From the NCBI GenBank assembly GCA_963786155.1, contig CAWAXW010000006.1:2418001-2482000 (forward strand): a stretch of DNA of 64,000 nucleotides, written 5' to 3'. Within the stretch, counting starts at the first letter, position 1. Each line of letters starts with the position of its first letter. Both the position numbers and the translations under genes were made by a program. The notes below the pieces were generated by a model. It saw only the letters and a list, made by a program, of their open reading frames with translations, did no database searches and was not told the DNA's origin. Shown here piece after piece: positions 34,209 to 42,591 of this stretch. Source of the DNA: CAWAXW01 sp963786155. GTDB lineage: Bacteria > Actinomycetota > CADDZG01 > WHSQ01.

Positions 34209-36327
34209 GCAATGCCAGGCGGTCGAGCTCGGCGATAGCAGCGCGTTCGTCTTCCGCGCCTGGAGGCTCCGGCCCGTAGCGCTCGCGCTCGAACGCTGCG
34301 AGGGCCTTCGAAGTCGGCGGGGACGGAGGGGTGGCGCGATCCATCAACTCGCGCGCTGTCTCTGCGGGCGCACGGCCGGATCCCCTTAGCTCCAGCGCCT
34401 CCTCGAGTCTGAAGAAGGCGCGCGCTATCGGCCCGGCGGGCATCTCGCGCCTGATGGTGATCGGCGGCGCACGCCTGCGACGCCAGCGGCGCACCACGAC
34501 GATCATCGCCCAGACGAGGAAGGCAGCCACGGTCACGGCGCCGAACACTCGGACCGCCCGTCCCCCGCTGCCGTCGGGGATGAGCGCGGCGAGCTTCTCG
34601 GCAAGGAACCGCACCAGCTTCACGAGCGGCACGAGCTCGGCGACATCGCTGCGCGCCGGTGGGATGGCGAACGTGGGATCGAACTCGTACCAACCAACGG
34701 GGTCGAACCACACTTCGACCCAGGCATGCGCGTCGGAGTTCTTGACCTCGTAGTAACCGGTCAGGGGGTTGCGAGTGCCGGGGGTGTAGCCACCAATGAC
34801 TCGGGCAGGGATACCCACTGAGCGCAGCATGATCGCGGTAGCCGACGCGAACTGTTCGCAGAAACCGACATCTGTTTCGAACAGGAAATGGTCCACGGCA
34901 TCCTGGCCGTCGGGCGGGACCGGTGAGTCGGTGTCGTACTCGTAGTTTTCCGCCAGCCAGTTCTCGATCATCGTCACACGGTCGAAGTCGTTGGTTGCGC
35001 CGCGCGTTATCCGCTCGGCTAGGTCGCGCGTGCGTTGGGTCACGGTCGACGGGAGCTCCAGATACCGCTGGAAATCGGGTCTGCCGCCCGCCGTCGCTTC
35101 AAGCTTCCTAAGCTCTCGCGGCGTCGCGGCCCCGCGGGTGGACACCACGCTGTAGACGCTGCCCGGGGTGAGCGTGTCGTCGCTGCGTAGGGCTCCGACT
35201 TCGTCGACGCTCACCACGTCGTAGTGCCAGAGACGATCCGGCTGGCCTCCAGCAAAGATCACGTTTGGCTGGTTGGACTCGACGTAGAACGTCTGAGTGA
35301 TCGTGTAACGAGGGCCGAGGCTCCGGAACTCCTGCGGGTAGTTCATGGGCAGTTCAGACCCGAGCGGTTGCAGCTCCGATTCCGGGGCCCGCCAGAACGT
35401 CCCGTCGTAGCGATCGAAGATGACGCCGCGCCACATCGCCGGCGACGAAGCTCGCACCCTCATCACGAGCTCGTCGGAGAGATCGCCGCGCACCCGAAGG
35501 TCCATCGAAGTGCCGAAGCCGTAGTAACCCTGGCCCGACGAGCGCTCGCTCGCACCATCCTCGAATCCAGGATTGGTGATGCCCGAACCGGAGAAGCTCC
35601 CGCCTCCAACGCCCACGTTGAACGGCAAAGCGAAAGTACGGATGCCTTGGGGCTGAGGGAGTATCAAGAAGAGCACGGCTGCGGCCAAGGCCGTGATGCC
35701 GATCCCGCTCAGTGCATCGCGCCACTGGGGTCGCGCCCGGACCTTCGCGGCCCCCGCCGCCCCTTCACGACGGATCGGCCGCAACGTTCCCGCGGAACCG
35801 TCGCCGATCTCCGAGCGATAGGAGAGTGCCAGCGACATCGCGACGAGGACGACGTAGATGACGAGGAATACCGCGTAGATCATGTCCTGCGACAGCGAGC
35901 CGGCGACAGCCATCAACGCGAGAGAAGACCCGAGAGAGAAGTTCAGGTCTTTCCGCGCGGGCAGATCGAAGCCGTGTAGCACCTGGACCCACAGGAAGAC
36001 GTCGGCCAGCGGGAAGCGCACCTCGTCGAGCGTGGCAACCCCCGACAACTGACCCAGGAACCTGAAGAGGGCGAAGATCGCACCGGCGGCCAGGGCCAGC
36101 TTGATGTGCCAGTTGTCCTTGTCCCTGCGAACGTACGAGATCCAATAGGCCAGGGGCAGAGTGACCGCGACGACGGCAAAGGTCTGCGGAGTGACGGCAT
36201 CTTCAGCGAACAGGGCCGTCGCGCCGACCATCACGGCGCCAAAGATCGCGGCGCGAAGCGCGATCGAGTCCTCAGACTTCTTGGTCTGGTTCGCTCGCCT
36301 GACCGTCCCTAGGACGCCTGAAGACAC
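34201..36327 (-). CDS. TgpA-type transmembrane transglutaminase-like protein
   Basis: This 708-residue protein has several N-terminal membrane helices (about residues 25-215, DUF3488-like). An outer domain follows, containing the transglutaminase core with Cys in DVGFCEQFASATAIMLRSVGIPARV, His in NSDAHAWVEVWFD and Asp in YEFDPTF. A further helix (about 615-635) and a cytoplasmic DUF4129-like tail end it. In the MoxR/DUF58/transglutaminase gene set it is thought to process or crosslink envelope proteins. The start is GTG 36327, overlapping the DUF58 gene by 19 bp. Confidence 0.9.
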   Translation of the reverse strand: MSSGVLGTVRRANQTKKSEDSIALRAAIFGAVMVGATALFAEDAVTPQTFAVVAVTLPLAYWISYVRRDKDNWHIKLALAAGAIFALFRFLGQLSGVATLDEVRFPLADVFLWVQVLHGFDLPARKDLNFSLGSSLALMAVAGSLSQDMIYAVFLVIYVVLVAMSLALSYRSEIGDGSAGTLRPIRREGAAGAAKVRARPQWRDALSGIGITALAAAVLFLILPQPQGIRTFALPFNVGVGGGSFSGSGITNPGFEDGASERSSGQGYYGFGTSMDLRVRGDLSDELVMRVRASSPAMWRGVIFDRYDGTFWRAPESELQPLGSELPMNYPQEFRSLGPRYTITQTFYVESNQPNVIFAGGQPDRLWHYDVVSVDEVGALRSDDTLTPGSVYSVVSTRGAATPRELRKLEATAGGRPDFQRYLELPSTVTQRTRDLAERITRGATNDFDRVTMIENWLAENYEYDTDSPVPPDGQDAVDHFLFETDVGFCEQFASATAIMLRSVGIPARVIGGYTPGTRNPLTGYYEVKNSDAHAWVEVWFDPVGWYEFDPTFAIPPARSDVAELVPLVKLVRFLAEKLAALIPDGSGGRAVRVFGAVTVAAFLVWAMIVVVRRWRRRRAPPITIRREMPAGPIARAFFRLEEALELRGSGRAPAETARELMDRATPPSPPTSKALAAFERERYGPEPPGAEDERAAIAELDRLALRE

Positions 36328-37499
36328 GCTTTCAGATCCTCTCCTCGTGCGAGAACCTTCGTCGGAGCCCGTTTCGAGACCCGGGCGATCATGTCGTTCT
36401 CCTCGTCACTCGCCGATCCACTCCACGACGAGGAGCGAGCGATGACTGCTATCGCCCGCGCTCCGGCGCTCTGGATCAGTGAGATAGCCGAGTCGATCCC
36501 GGCCGCCGCTTTGCCGCTCGCTGAGATACAGAGAATCATCGTCCCTCGTCTCCCGGTTCGTCCGAGCGCCGCGACGACCGCTTCGTCGAGCGAAGAATCG
36601 TTGGGTCTGGCTGCGGCGAGCCAATCGAGGAGAGAGGCTCGATCCGCGTCCCCCAGCCGCGCGATGGAGCCGTCGTCGACAGGCCGAGCAAGCTCCACGG
36701 GATGCCCGGTGACGAGCGAATAGCGGCCAACCGACGCTGCGGCCGAGACGACGGCCTCGAATGCCGAGTCGGGAGGGTCCCCCGTGTCGAGTCCGCCGAC
36801 TACGACTGCCACCCTCGACGCCGCCTCCTCCTGGAACTCTCTAACAATGAGTTGTCCAATGCGCGCCGTGGATCGCCAGTGCACGGTCCTCGGCGGGTCG
36901 CCCGGTCTGTACTCGCGGACGCCGAGGTATTCCTCACTCGCTCCCATGCGCGCTCGCTCGTGAAGGGATTCGAACGGGTACGACGACGGTTCGAGCAGGG
37001 GAAACGTCGTCAGCTCCACCCAGGACGGCACGACCGTGATGGGGGACGAGATCGACAAGAGTCGCTTCCTGCGAGCCAAGCCGAACGGCGCGCCAGACTT
37101 GAGCTCGATCTCGCAACCCTCGTATTCGCCTCGGCTCGAGGCCACTCCGACCGTCTCCAAGGCAACGGCGCCGCCCGCTTCTACACGTTCCGCGACGAAC
37201 GTGAGGGGGCCGAATGGAGCCGAACGATCCTGCATCTGCATGAGAGGAAGCGGCCGTCCTCCCTCGTCGCGCAGCTCGTAGAGCAATCTGGCCTCGTCGC
37301 CCACGCGAACACGACGGGCAACGGTTCGATGCACTTCGGCGTCATCGAGATGATGCCGGGTTAGAAGCGAGGCAATGACGAGGCCAAGAACAATCGCCGC
37401 GAGCACGAAGAGCCATCCGGCCTGCGCGGTAGATCCGGCGATGATGAGCAACAGCCCCGCAAGACCGACGACCAAGCTCTTGCGAGTAGGCCGGTTCAC
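36309..37499 (-). CDS. DUF58 (vWA-like) protein
   Basis: This 396-residue protein has two N-terminal membrane helices (about 8-50). A beta-rich region follows, with the DUF58 hallmark YRPGDPPRTVHWRSTARIGQLIVREFQEE. The C-terminus is vWA-like, VAVVVGGLDTG.. to the end. It starts at GTG 37499 overlapping the moxR stop (GTGA); the earlier Met and 77 codons are antisense-like. DUF58 proteins usually work with a MoxR ATPase, encoded here immediately upstream. Confidence 0.9.
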   Translation of the reverse strand: MNRPTRKSLVVGLAGLLLIIAGSTAQAGWLFVLAAIVLGLVIASLLTRHHLDDAEVHRTVARRVRVGDEARLLYELRDEGGRPLPLMQMQDRSAPFGPLTFVAERVEAGGAVALETVGVASSRGEYEGCEIELKSGAPFGLARRKRLLSISSPITVVPSWVELTTFPLLEPSSYPFESLHERARMGASEEYLGVREYRPGDPPRTVHWRSTARIGQLIVREFQEEAASRVAVVVGGLDTGDPPDSAFEAVVSAAASVGRYSLVTGHPVELARPVDDGSIARLGDADRASLLDWLAAARPNDSSLDEAVVAALGRTGRRGTMILCISASGKAAAGIDSAISLIQSAGARAIAVIARSSSWSGSASDEENDMIARVSKRAPTKVLARGEDLKACLQAS

Positions 37500-38506
37500 T
37501 TTAAGTCTGCGGTCCGCCGTCGACTGACACCCCGCTCTGGCGTCGGCGAGGTCACCGGGACCGGCGTCTGGTCGACGATCTCGCGCACGATCTCTTGAGT
37601 GCGACCCCTCTCGAGCCGAAGTCCGGCGACGGGCACGACCCTGTGCGCCAGCGAGGCGACGGCAAGTTCCTTGATGTCGTCCGGGACGATGTACTCCCTG
37701 CCCTCCAGCAGCGCCCTTGCTTGCGCGCATCTAACGAGGATGATCGAGGCGCGCGGGCTCGCGCCCAGTTCCAACTCTGGGTGATCGCGGGTCGCGCCCG
37801 TCAACGCGAGCGCGTACTCGAGCACAGGGTCGGCGGCATGTGTCTGTCGGACAACGCGCCGGATCCCCATAACTTCGTCGGGTTCGAGTACCGCTTCGAG
37901 ATCGTCGATCGGGTGCGACTCGAGTTGCGCCTTCACGATCTCCCGTTCGGTATCGGGAGAGACATAGCCGAGATCCATCGCGATGGCGAACCGATCGAGC
38001 TGCCCTTCGGGGAGCGGATAAGTCCCGTGGTGCTCCAACGGGTTCTGCGTCGCGATGATGAAGATCGGCTCGGGCAGCGCGTGCCGCGTGCCGTCAACAG
38101 TCACGGCCCCCTCGTCCATCGCCTCGAGCAATGCCGACTGGGTGCGCGGAGTCGTGCGATTGATCTCGTCGATCAAGACGACGTTCGCGAACAGGGGCCC
38201 GGCTATGAACTCGAAGCCCTGGTTCCGTTGGTCGTAGACCGAGCTGCCCGTGATGTCGGCCGGCAGGAGGTCCGGCGTCGCCTGGATCCGCTTGAAGGTT
38301 CCCCTGATCGAGCGGGCGATGGTCCGACCCAGCATCGTCTTCCCCACGCCCGGGACGTCTTCGACGAGCAGATGGCCGCCGGCGAACATCGCCGTCACCG
38401 CAGCCTGGATCGCGGCTCTCTTGCCGCGTATCACCTGCTCGACGTTGTCGATCAGGAGTTTGGCGGCTCGGGTCGCAGCGGCGCGATCCATGGTGATGAT
38501 TGTCAC
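37496..38506 (-). CDS. MoxR-family AAA+ ATPase
   Basis: This is a 336-residue chaperone-like ATPase. Walker A is in EDVPGVGKTMLGRTIA, Walker B in ANVVLIDEINRTTPRTQSALLEAMDE, and sensor 1 in IFIIATQNPLEHHGTYPLPEGQLDRF. It is the first gene of a four-gene leftward operon (moxR, DUF58, transglutaminase, phosphoesterase) whose coding ends all overlap. The start may be GTG 38506 or the ATG five codons later (MDRAAATRAAK). Confidence 0.94.
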   Translation of the reverse strand: MTIITMDRAAATRAAKLLIDNVEQVIRGKRAAIQAAVTAMFAGGHLLVEDVPGVGKTMLGRTIARSIRGTFKRIQATPDLLPADITGSSVYDQRNQGFEFIAGPLFANVVLIDEINRTTPRTQSALLEAMDEGAVTVDGTRHALPEPIFIIATQNPLEHHGTYPLPEGQLDRFAIAMDLGYVSPDTEREIVKAQLESHPIDDLEAVLEPDEVMGIRRVVRQTHAADPVLEYALALTGATRDHPELELGASPRASIILVRCAQARALLEGREYIVPDDIKELAVASLAHRVVPVAGLRLERGRTQEIVREIVDQTPVPVTSPTPERGVSRRRTADLK

Positions 38507-38538
38507 ACCTTCAATGGACTAGGGAGAATCTGCTCACA

Positions 38539-38970
38539 ATGGATCACCCACCTAGAGTCGGTCCTTACTTCGAGGTGCTTGAGCACACCGCCGACGTCGG
38601 CATCCGGGCCGTCGGCCCTACCCTCGAGGAGACCTTCGAGCAGGCCACGCTAGGGATGCTCGACATTGCCGGGATTAGCGGGCCGCGCGGCACGGGTGGC
38701 ACCCTTCGGATCCTCGTCGAAGCCGGCGACCTGGGCGCTCTCCTAGTCGAATGGCTGAGCGAGATCCTTTATCTCCACGATTCCCGCACTGCCTCGATAG
38801 CCGACGTGGAGCTCGAAAGCGTGGGCCCGGGTTCGGCCATGGGCACGGTCGCCCTCGGCCCCCTCGACCAAGAAAGCGAAGGCACCCAGGTCAAGGCCGT
38901 GACCTACCACCGGCTAAGGGTCGAGCGCACCCAGTCCGGCTGGGAAGCCGAGCTCTACCTAGATATCTAG
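38539..38970 (+). CDS. Archease (RtcB activator)
   Basis: This is a 143-residue archease from ATG 38539. Its signature is YFEVLEHTADVGIRAVGPTLEETFEQATLGMLDI, with metal-binding Asp (HTADVG) and Asp near the C-terminal end (ELYLDI). Archease speeds guanylylation and turnover of the RNA ligase RtcB, encoded 73 bp downstream. A longer open frame from 38500 overlaps the moxR start and is not needed. Confidence 0.93.
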   Translation: MDHPPRVGPYFEVLEHTADVGIRAVGPTLEETFEQATLGMLDIAGISGPRGTGGTLRILVEAGDLGALLVEWLSEILYLHDSRTASIADVELESVGPGSAMGTVALGPLDQESEGTQVKAVTYHRLRVERTQSGWEAELYLDI

Positions 38971-38990
38971 CCGGTTACAGCCCAAAAAGA

Positions 38991-39047
38991 ATGGGAAGAA
39001 TCTCCGTTCGCCGGGAAACCGCAGCCGGTCGTCGTGCGTCTCATTGA
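38991..39047 (+). other. Short upstream reading frame before rtcB
   Basis: ATG 38991 opens an 18-codon frame (MGRISVRRETAAGRRASH) ending at TGA 39045-39047. That stop overlaps the TTG proposed as rtcB start (TTGA). It is preceded only by AAAAAGA. Whether it is translated is unknown; it is reported because it could couple translation into rtcB. Confidence 0.3.
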
Positions 39048-40549
39048 CATACGACAGGAGGTCACTCGATGAGGCAAGTGAGGATCAGACGACGCAGGCG
39101 CCGCTAGCGCCGCACAAGATCGAGGACTTCCTGTGGGAAGTCCCGATCGGGTACGTCGATGGGATGCGCGTGCCGGGTCGCGTGTTCGCCTCGGACGCTC
39201 TCTTCAACAAGGCGCTCGAAGACAAAGCCGTCGAGCAAGTCGCCAATGTCGCGACACTTCCCGGGATCGTTGTGGCTTCGTACGCGATGCCCGACATCCA
39301 TTGGGGATATGGGTTTCCCATCGGAGGCGTCGCGGCTACCGACGTCGACCGCGGTGGGGTCGTCTCGCCGGGCGGAGTGGGTTTCGATATCGGGTGCGGG
39401 GTCCGGCTCGAGCGAAGTGATCTCTCGTTCGAGCACCATGTGAAGCCGCAGCTGCGAGGGCTCGTCACCGCACTGGGTCAGAAGGTGCCCCGCGGCGTTG
39501 GGGGAAAAGGCCGAATGCGACTCGATACGACGGCGATGGACCAAGTGCTGCGCGAGGGCGTGGCTTTCACTGTCGGCAGGGGCATCGGCTCCGAATCGGA
39601 CGCGGAGTTCTGCGAAGACGAAGGCACGTTGTCCGGCGCCGACCCGGCCAAGATCTCCGAGCGCGCGAAGGAGCGCGGCGCGGCCCAGCTCGGAAGCCTC
39701 GGAGCGGGGAACCACTTCCTCGAAGTACAGGTCGTCGACGAGATCCGTGATCCAACGGCGGCCGAGGCGTTGGGTCTGCGTCTGGATCAGGTCTGCGTGA
39801 TGATCCACTCGGGCTCGCGTGGCCTCGGTCATCAAGCATGCCAGGACTACGTGAAGAAGCTCGATGGGCTGATGCGACAACTCGGCATCGAGGTGCCCGA
39901 CCGTCAACTCGCATGTGTGCCGGTGGAACATCCAGCGGCTCAGGACTACCTCGGGGCGATGGGGGCTGCAGGCAACTTCGCTCGCGCCAACCGGCACCTG
40001 TTAGCGGACGCCGCTCGCGACGCCTTCGCAGACGTGTTCGGACGATCGGCTAAGGAGCTGGGGCTCTCGCTCGTCTATGACGTCTCCCACAACCTGGCGA
40101 AGATCGAGAGCTACGACGTCGACGGGAGCCCAAAGTCGCTCTGCGTGCACCGGAAGGGCGCAACCCGCTGCTTCGGTCCTCACCATCCGGAACTGCCCTC
40201 CGCCTATGCGGAGGTGGGGCAGCCGGTGATCATCCCCGGCTCGATGGGCACCGCAAGCTACGTCTTGGTCGGCCTCAACGAAGCGCGCGATCGGTCGTTC
40301 TTCTCGACTTGCCACGGTGCCGGGCGCGCGATGAGCCGGACCAAAGCCAAGAAGATGCAGAGCGGGCACGAGCTGAAGCGCGAGCTGGAAGCACGCGGCA
40401 TCCTGCTGGCCGGTTCCCAGGCGAAGTTGCTTTCGGAAGAAGCGCCTTACGCGTACAAGGATGTATCGGAGGTGGTCGATACCTGCGAGGGCGCAAAGCT
40501 CACCCGCGTCGTCGCGCGCCTGCGCCCGGTCGGAGTCATCAAGGGCTGA
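39044..40549 (+). CDS. rtcB: RtcB 3'-phosphate RNA ligase
   Basis: This is a 501-residue GTP/Mn-dependent ligase joining 2',3'-cyclic phosphate (or 3'-phosphate) and 5'-OH RNA ends. Metal and nucleotide motifs are GGVGFDIGCGVRL, LGAGNHFLEVQ, IHSGSRGLGHQ and YDVSHNLAKIE; the guanylylated His is in FSTCHGAGRAMSR. The start is unclear. TTG 39044 is the only in-frame start before the conserved region, yet a consensus AGGAGG sits just after it and leads to an ATG (39069) in another frame. It pairs with archease, implying RNA repair or tRNA ligation. Confidence 0.95.
   Translation: MTYDRRSLDEASEDQTTQAPLAPHKIEDFLWEVPIGYVDGMRVPGRVFASDALFNKALEDKAVEQVANVATLPGIVVASYAMPDIHWGYGFPIGGVAATDVDRGGVVSPGGVGFDIGCGVRLERSDLSFEHHVKPQLRGLVTALGQKVPRGVGGKGRMRLDTTAMDQVLREGVAFTVGRGIGSESDAEFCEDEGTLSGADPAKISERAKERGAAQLGSLGAGNHFLEVQVVDEIRDPTAAEALGLRLDQVCVMIHSGSRGLGHQACQDYVKKLDGLMRQLGIEVPDRQLACVPVEHPAAQDYLGAMGAAGNFARANRHLLADAARDAFADVFGRSAKELGLSLVYDVSHNLAKIESYDVDGSPKSLCVHRKGATRCFGPHHPELPSAYAEVGQPVIIPGSMGTASYVLVGLNEARDRSFFSTCHGAGRAMSRTKAKKMQSGHELKRELEARGILLAGSQAKLLSEEAPYAYKDVSEVVDTCEGAKLTRVVARLRPVGVIKG
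39069..39107 (+). other. Arg-rich 12-codon frame with consensus ribosome site inside the rtcB 5' end
   Basis: AGGAGG at 39056-39061 precedes ATG 39069, which reads MRQVRIRRRRRR and stops at TAG 39105-39107. This frame differs from rtcB. Either rtcB truly starts at this ATG and a base is lost or gained in the next 50 bp, or this is a small regulatory peptide. The poly-Arg content follows from the GC-rich frame. Confidence 0.3.
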
Positions 40550-41356
40550 TCAGCGGCGCTGGCAGCGGGGGCAGTAGGTGGTGCTCCGGCCTCCTAGCAC
40601 GATCTTCTTTAGTCGTCCCTTGCAGCGGGGGCATGGCTTGACGTCCGCTTGGCCGTAGGCGATCAGGAAGTCGGCGTTGCGGCCGGACTCGCCGTTGACC
40701 ATCACGTAGTCGCGGAAGGTCGTCCCCTCTCGCTCGATAGCCTCCGTAAGGACGAGTCGTATCGCCGAATGCAGGGCGAAGGCTCGCTTGCGTCCGACCG
40801 ACCGAGAAGCGGGATTGATGCGGGCGTGCCACAGAGCCTCGTCCGCATAGATGTTGCCGACTCCGGCCACAGGCCTTTGAGACAGCAGGAACGGTTTCAC
40901 CGGTGCGTTGGTTCGCGCCAACGCCTTCGCGAACCCCGTTGGGTCGAACTCGTCGCTCAAGGGCTCGGGTCCCATCAGCGCGAGCATCGGGAGCGCGTCG
41001 TACTCGCCGGTCTCGACGACTGCGACCCTTCCGAAACGGCGCACGTCCCGGAAGTACAGGGTCCGGCCGTCGTCAAGGTCGAACGACGCGCGCACGTGCG
41101 CGCCGGGTTCCTCGAACGTGAAGGCTCCGGTCATCCCGAGATGCATGACCAGCTCCAGGTCTTCGTCCAGGGGGCAGACGAGGAACTTCCCTCGGCGGCC
41201 CACGGAGCCGATCTTGCGTCCCCGAAGGAGCTCGACCTGATGGAACTGGCGCGGCATCGAGGGATGCGGATCCCACCGGACCTCCCGAACGGTGCGACCC
41301 GCCAGCTCGGGATCGAGCTGGCGACGGACGGACTCGACCTCGGGCAGCTCGGGCAT
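40550..41356 (-). CDS. mutM: Formamidopyrimidine-DNA glycosylase (MutM/Fpg)
   Basis: This is a 268-residue repair glycosylase for 8-oxoguanine. The N-terminus is MPELPEVE with catalytic Pro and Glu. The Lys is in VGRRGKFLVCPL, the Asn/His regions in MHLGMTG and PVAGVGNIYADEALW, and the C-terminal zinc finger has the spacing C-x2-C-x16-C-x2-C (CPRCKG.. to ..YCPRC). Its last codon abuts the rtcB stop in convergent orientation. Confidence 0.96.
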   Translation of the reverse strand: MPELPEVESVRRQLDPELAGRTVREVRWDPHPSMPRQFHQVELLRGRKIGSVGRRGKFLVCPLDEDLELVMHLGMTGAFTFEEPGAHVRASFDLDDGRTLYFRDVRRFGRVAVVETGEYDALPMLALMGPEPLSDEFDPTGFAKALARTNAPVKPFLLSQRPVAGVGNIYADEALWHARINPASRSVGRKRAFALHSAIRLVLTEAIEREGTTFRDYVMVNGESGRNADFLIAYGQADVKPCPRCKGRLKKIVLGGRSTTYCPRCQRR

Positions 41357-41374
41357 GACAGTTAAATTACCGGC

Positions 41375-41770
41375 ATGTCACAACACATTGTTGACCCGGA
41401 GAACCTGCCCTACGCGCTCGAGAAGCTGCCGCGCAAGGAAGACGTGGGAGCCGACGGTTTCTTCGCCGTCGACATGCGAGCCGGTCGCATAGTGGCCGTG
41501 GACCACTTCCCGGAAGCCCGCAAGCCTTCTTACAAGATCACCGCCGACTTCGGCCCGCTGATCGGGCAGCTGACGACGAGCGCCCAGACCACCACGTATG
41601 CGAAAGAGGAATTGCTGGGCCGCATGATCGTCGGAGCAGTGAACCTGGGCGAGAAGAAGATCGCAGGCTTCAAGAGCCAGTTCCTCATCCTCGGCACGCT
41701 CGACCCCGACGGCCGCGTAAGACTCCTCCAGGTGGAAGACGGCGCCGAACCCGGCGCCCCGGTCGCCTAG
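41375..41770 (+). CDS. tRNA-binding-domain protein (CsaA-like)
   Basis: This is a 131-residue protein with the EMAP/CsaA OB-fold: FFAVDMRAGRIVAVDHFPEARKPSYKITADFG in pieces, then TSAQTTTYAKEELLGRMIVGAVNLGEKKIAGFKSQFLILG in pieces. CsaA-type proteins bind tRNA and have been described as chaperones. This version has an extra N-terminal stretch of about 28 residues (DPENLPYALEKLPRKEDVG). It is divergent from mutM (18 bp apart) and overlaps the end of the MBL hydrolase gene by 4 bp. Confidence 0.85.
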   Translation: MSQHIVDPENLPYALEKLPRKEDVGADGFFAVDMRAGRIVAVDHFPEARKPSYKITADFGPLIGQLTTSAQTTTYAKEELLGRMIVGAVNLGEKKIAGFKSQFLILGTLDPDGRVRLLQVEDGAEPGAPVA

Positions 41771-42480
41771 CTGCTCTTCGCCCGGGCGACGGCTTCGGCG
41801 ACGCCATCGCGCCAGGGCTCGCCGTGGCCTGGGAGGAGGAGGTCGGCCTCGATCCCCTCGAAGCGATCCAACGCCCGGCGCGCCTCCGAGCGGTCGACAT
41901 TGATATCCATGAGCCTGGGGCCGGTTGCCGGTTTCAAGCCACGTGTGACCAGGGCATCGCCCGAGAACAGGACGCTGTGCTGCTCGAGCAGCAATATCGA
42001 GTGCCCCGGGCTGTGGCCGGGCGTAAGGATGATCCGAGGCTTTCCGGGGACGTCGAGCACGTCCCCGTCCTTGAACGTCTGGACGTTCTTCACGTGAGGG
42101 AACTTCGAGCCGCCGTTTGAGGCCATGTGTCCGACCATCTTGAGCGCTCCGGCGCTGAACAAGACGCCGGAGAGTCCCGCCGGCTTCGGCGCCTTCTCAT
42201 CCCCTCGAAGGGCCGGCGCTTCGATCTCGTGGACGAACGCGTCGGCACCGCTCTCGGCCCGCAATCGCTCGGAGCAACCGATGTGATCGGGGTGGGCATG
42301 GGTGTGAACGATCGCGGCGACGCTGGACATCGAGTGCCCGATCGAGGCCAGGAACTCGGGGATCTGGTCCCAGTAACCCATGAGGCCCGTGTCGACGATA
42401 GATACGCGCCCGCCTTCCTCGACGGCGTAGAAGTTCACGTACCGGGTTCCTAAGCGGTAGATACCTTGGGCAAGCTCCAC
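41767..42480 (-). CDS. Metallo-beta-lactamase-fold hydrolase
   Basis: This is a 237-residue MBL protein. The metal motif is HTHAHPDHIG, followed by His in LTPGHSPGHSILLL, Asp in VLFSGDALVTRG and a final His in LLLPGHGEPW. It is similar in layout to glyoxalase II-like and lactonase-like hydrolases. The substrate is unknown. It diverges from an LLM-class enzyme with a 111-bp gap. Confidence 0.88.
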   Translation of the reverse strand: MELAQGIYRLGTRYVNFYAVEEGGRVSIVDTGLMGYWDQIPEFLASIGHSMSSVAAIVHTHAHPDHIGCSERLRAESGADAFVHEIEAPALRGDEKAPKPAGLSGVLFSAGALKMVGHMASNGGSKFPHVKNVQTFKDGDVLDVPGKPRIILTPGHSPGHSILLLEQHSVLFSGDALVTRGLKPATGPRLMDINVDRSEARRALDRFEGIEADLLLPGHGEPWRDGVAEAVARAKSS

Positions 42481-42591
42481 GCTTCCACCGTATCGTGGCC
42501 GAGGAATGTTCGACCGTGGCGACCAGAAGCCGGCGAAGTCGGCTGCCGGGAGTCAGTCGAATATTGCTCGACCGAAAACATTGGAGGGGCC

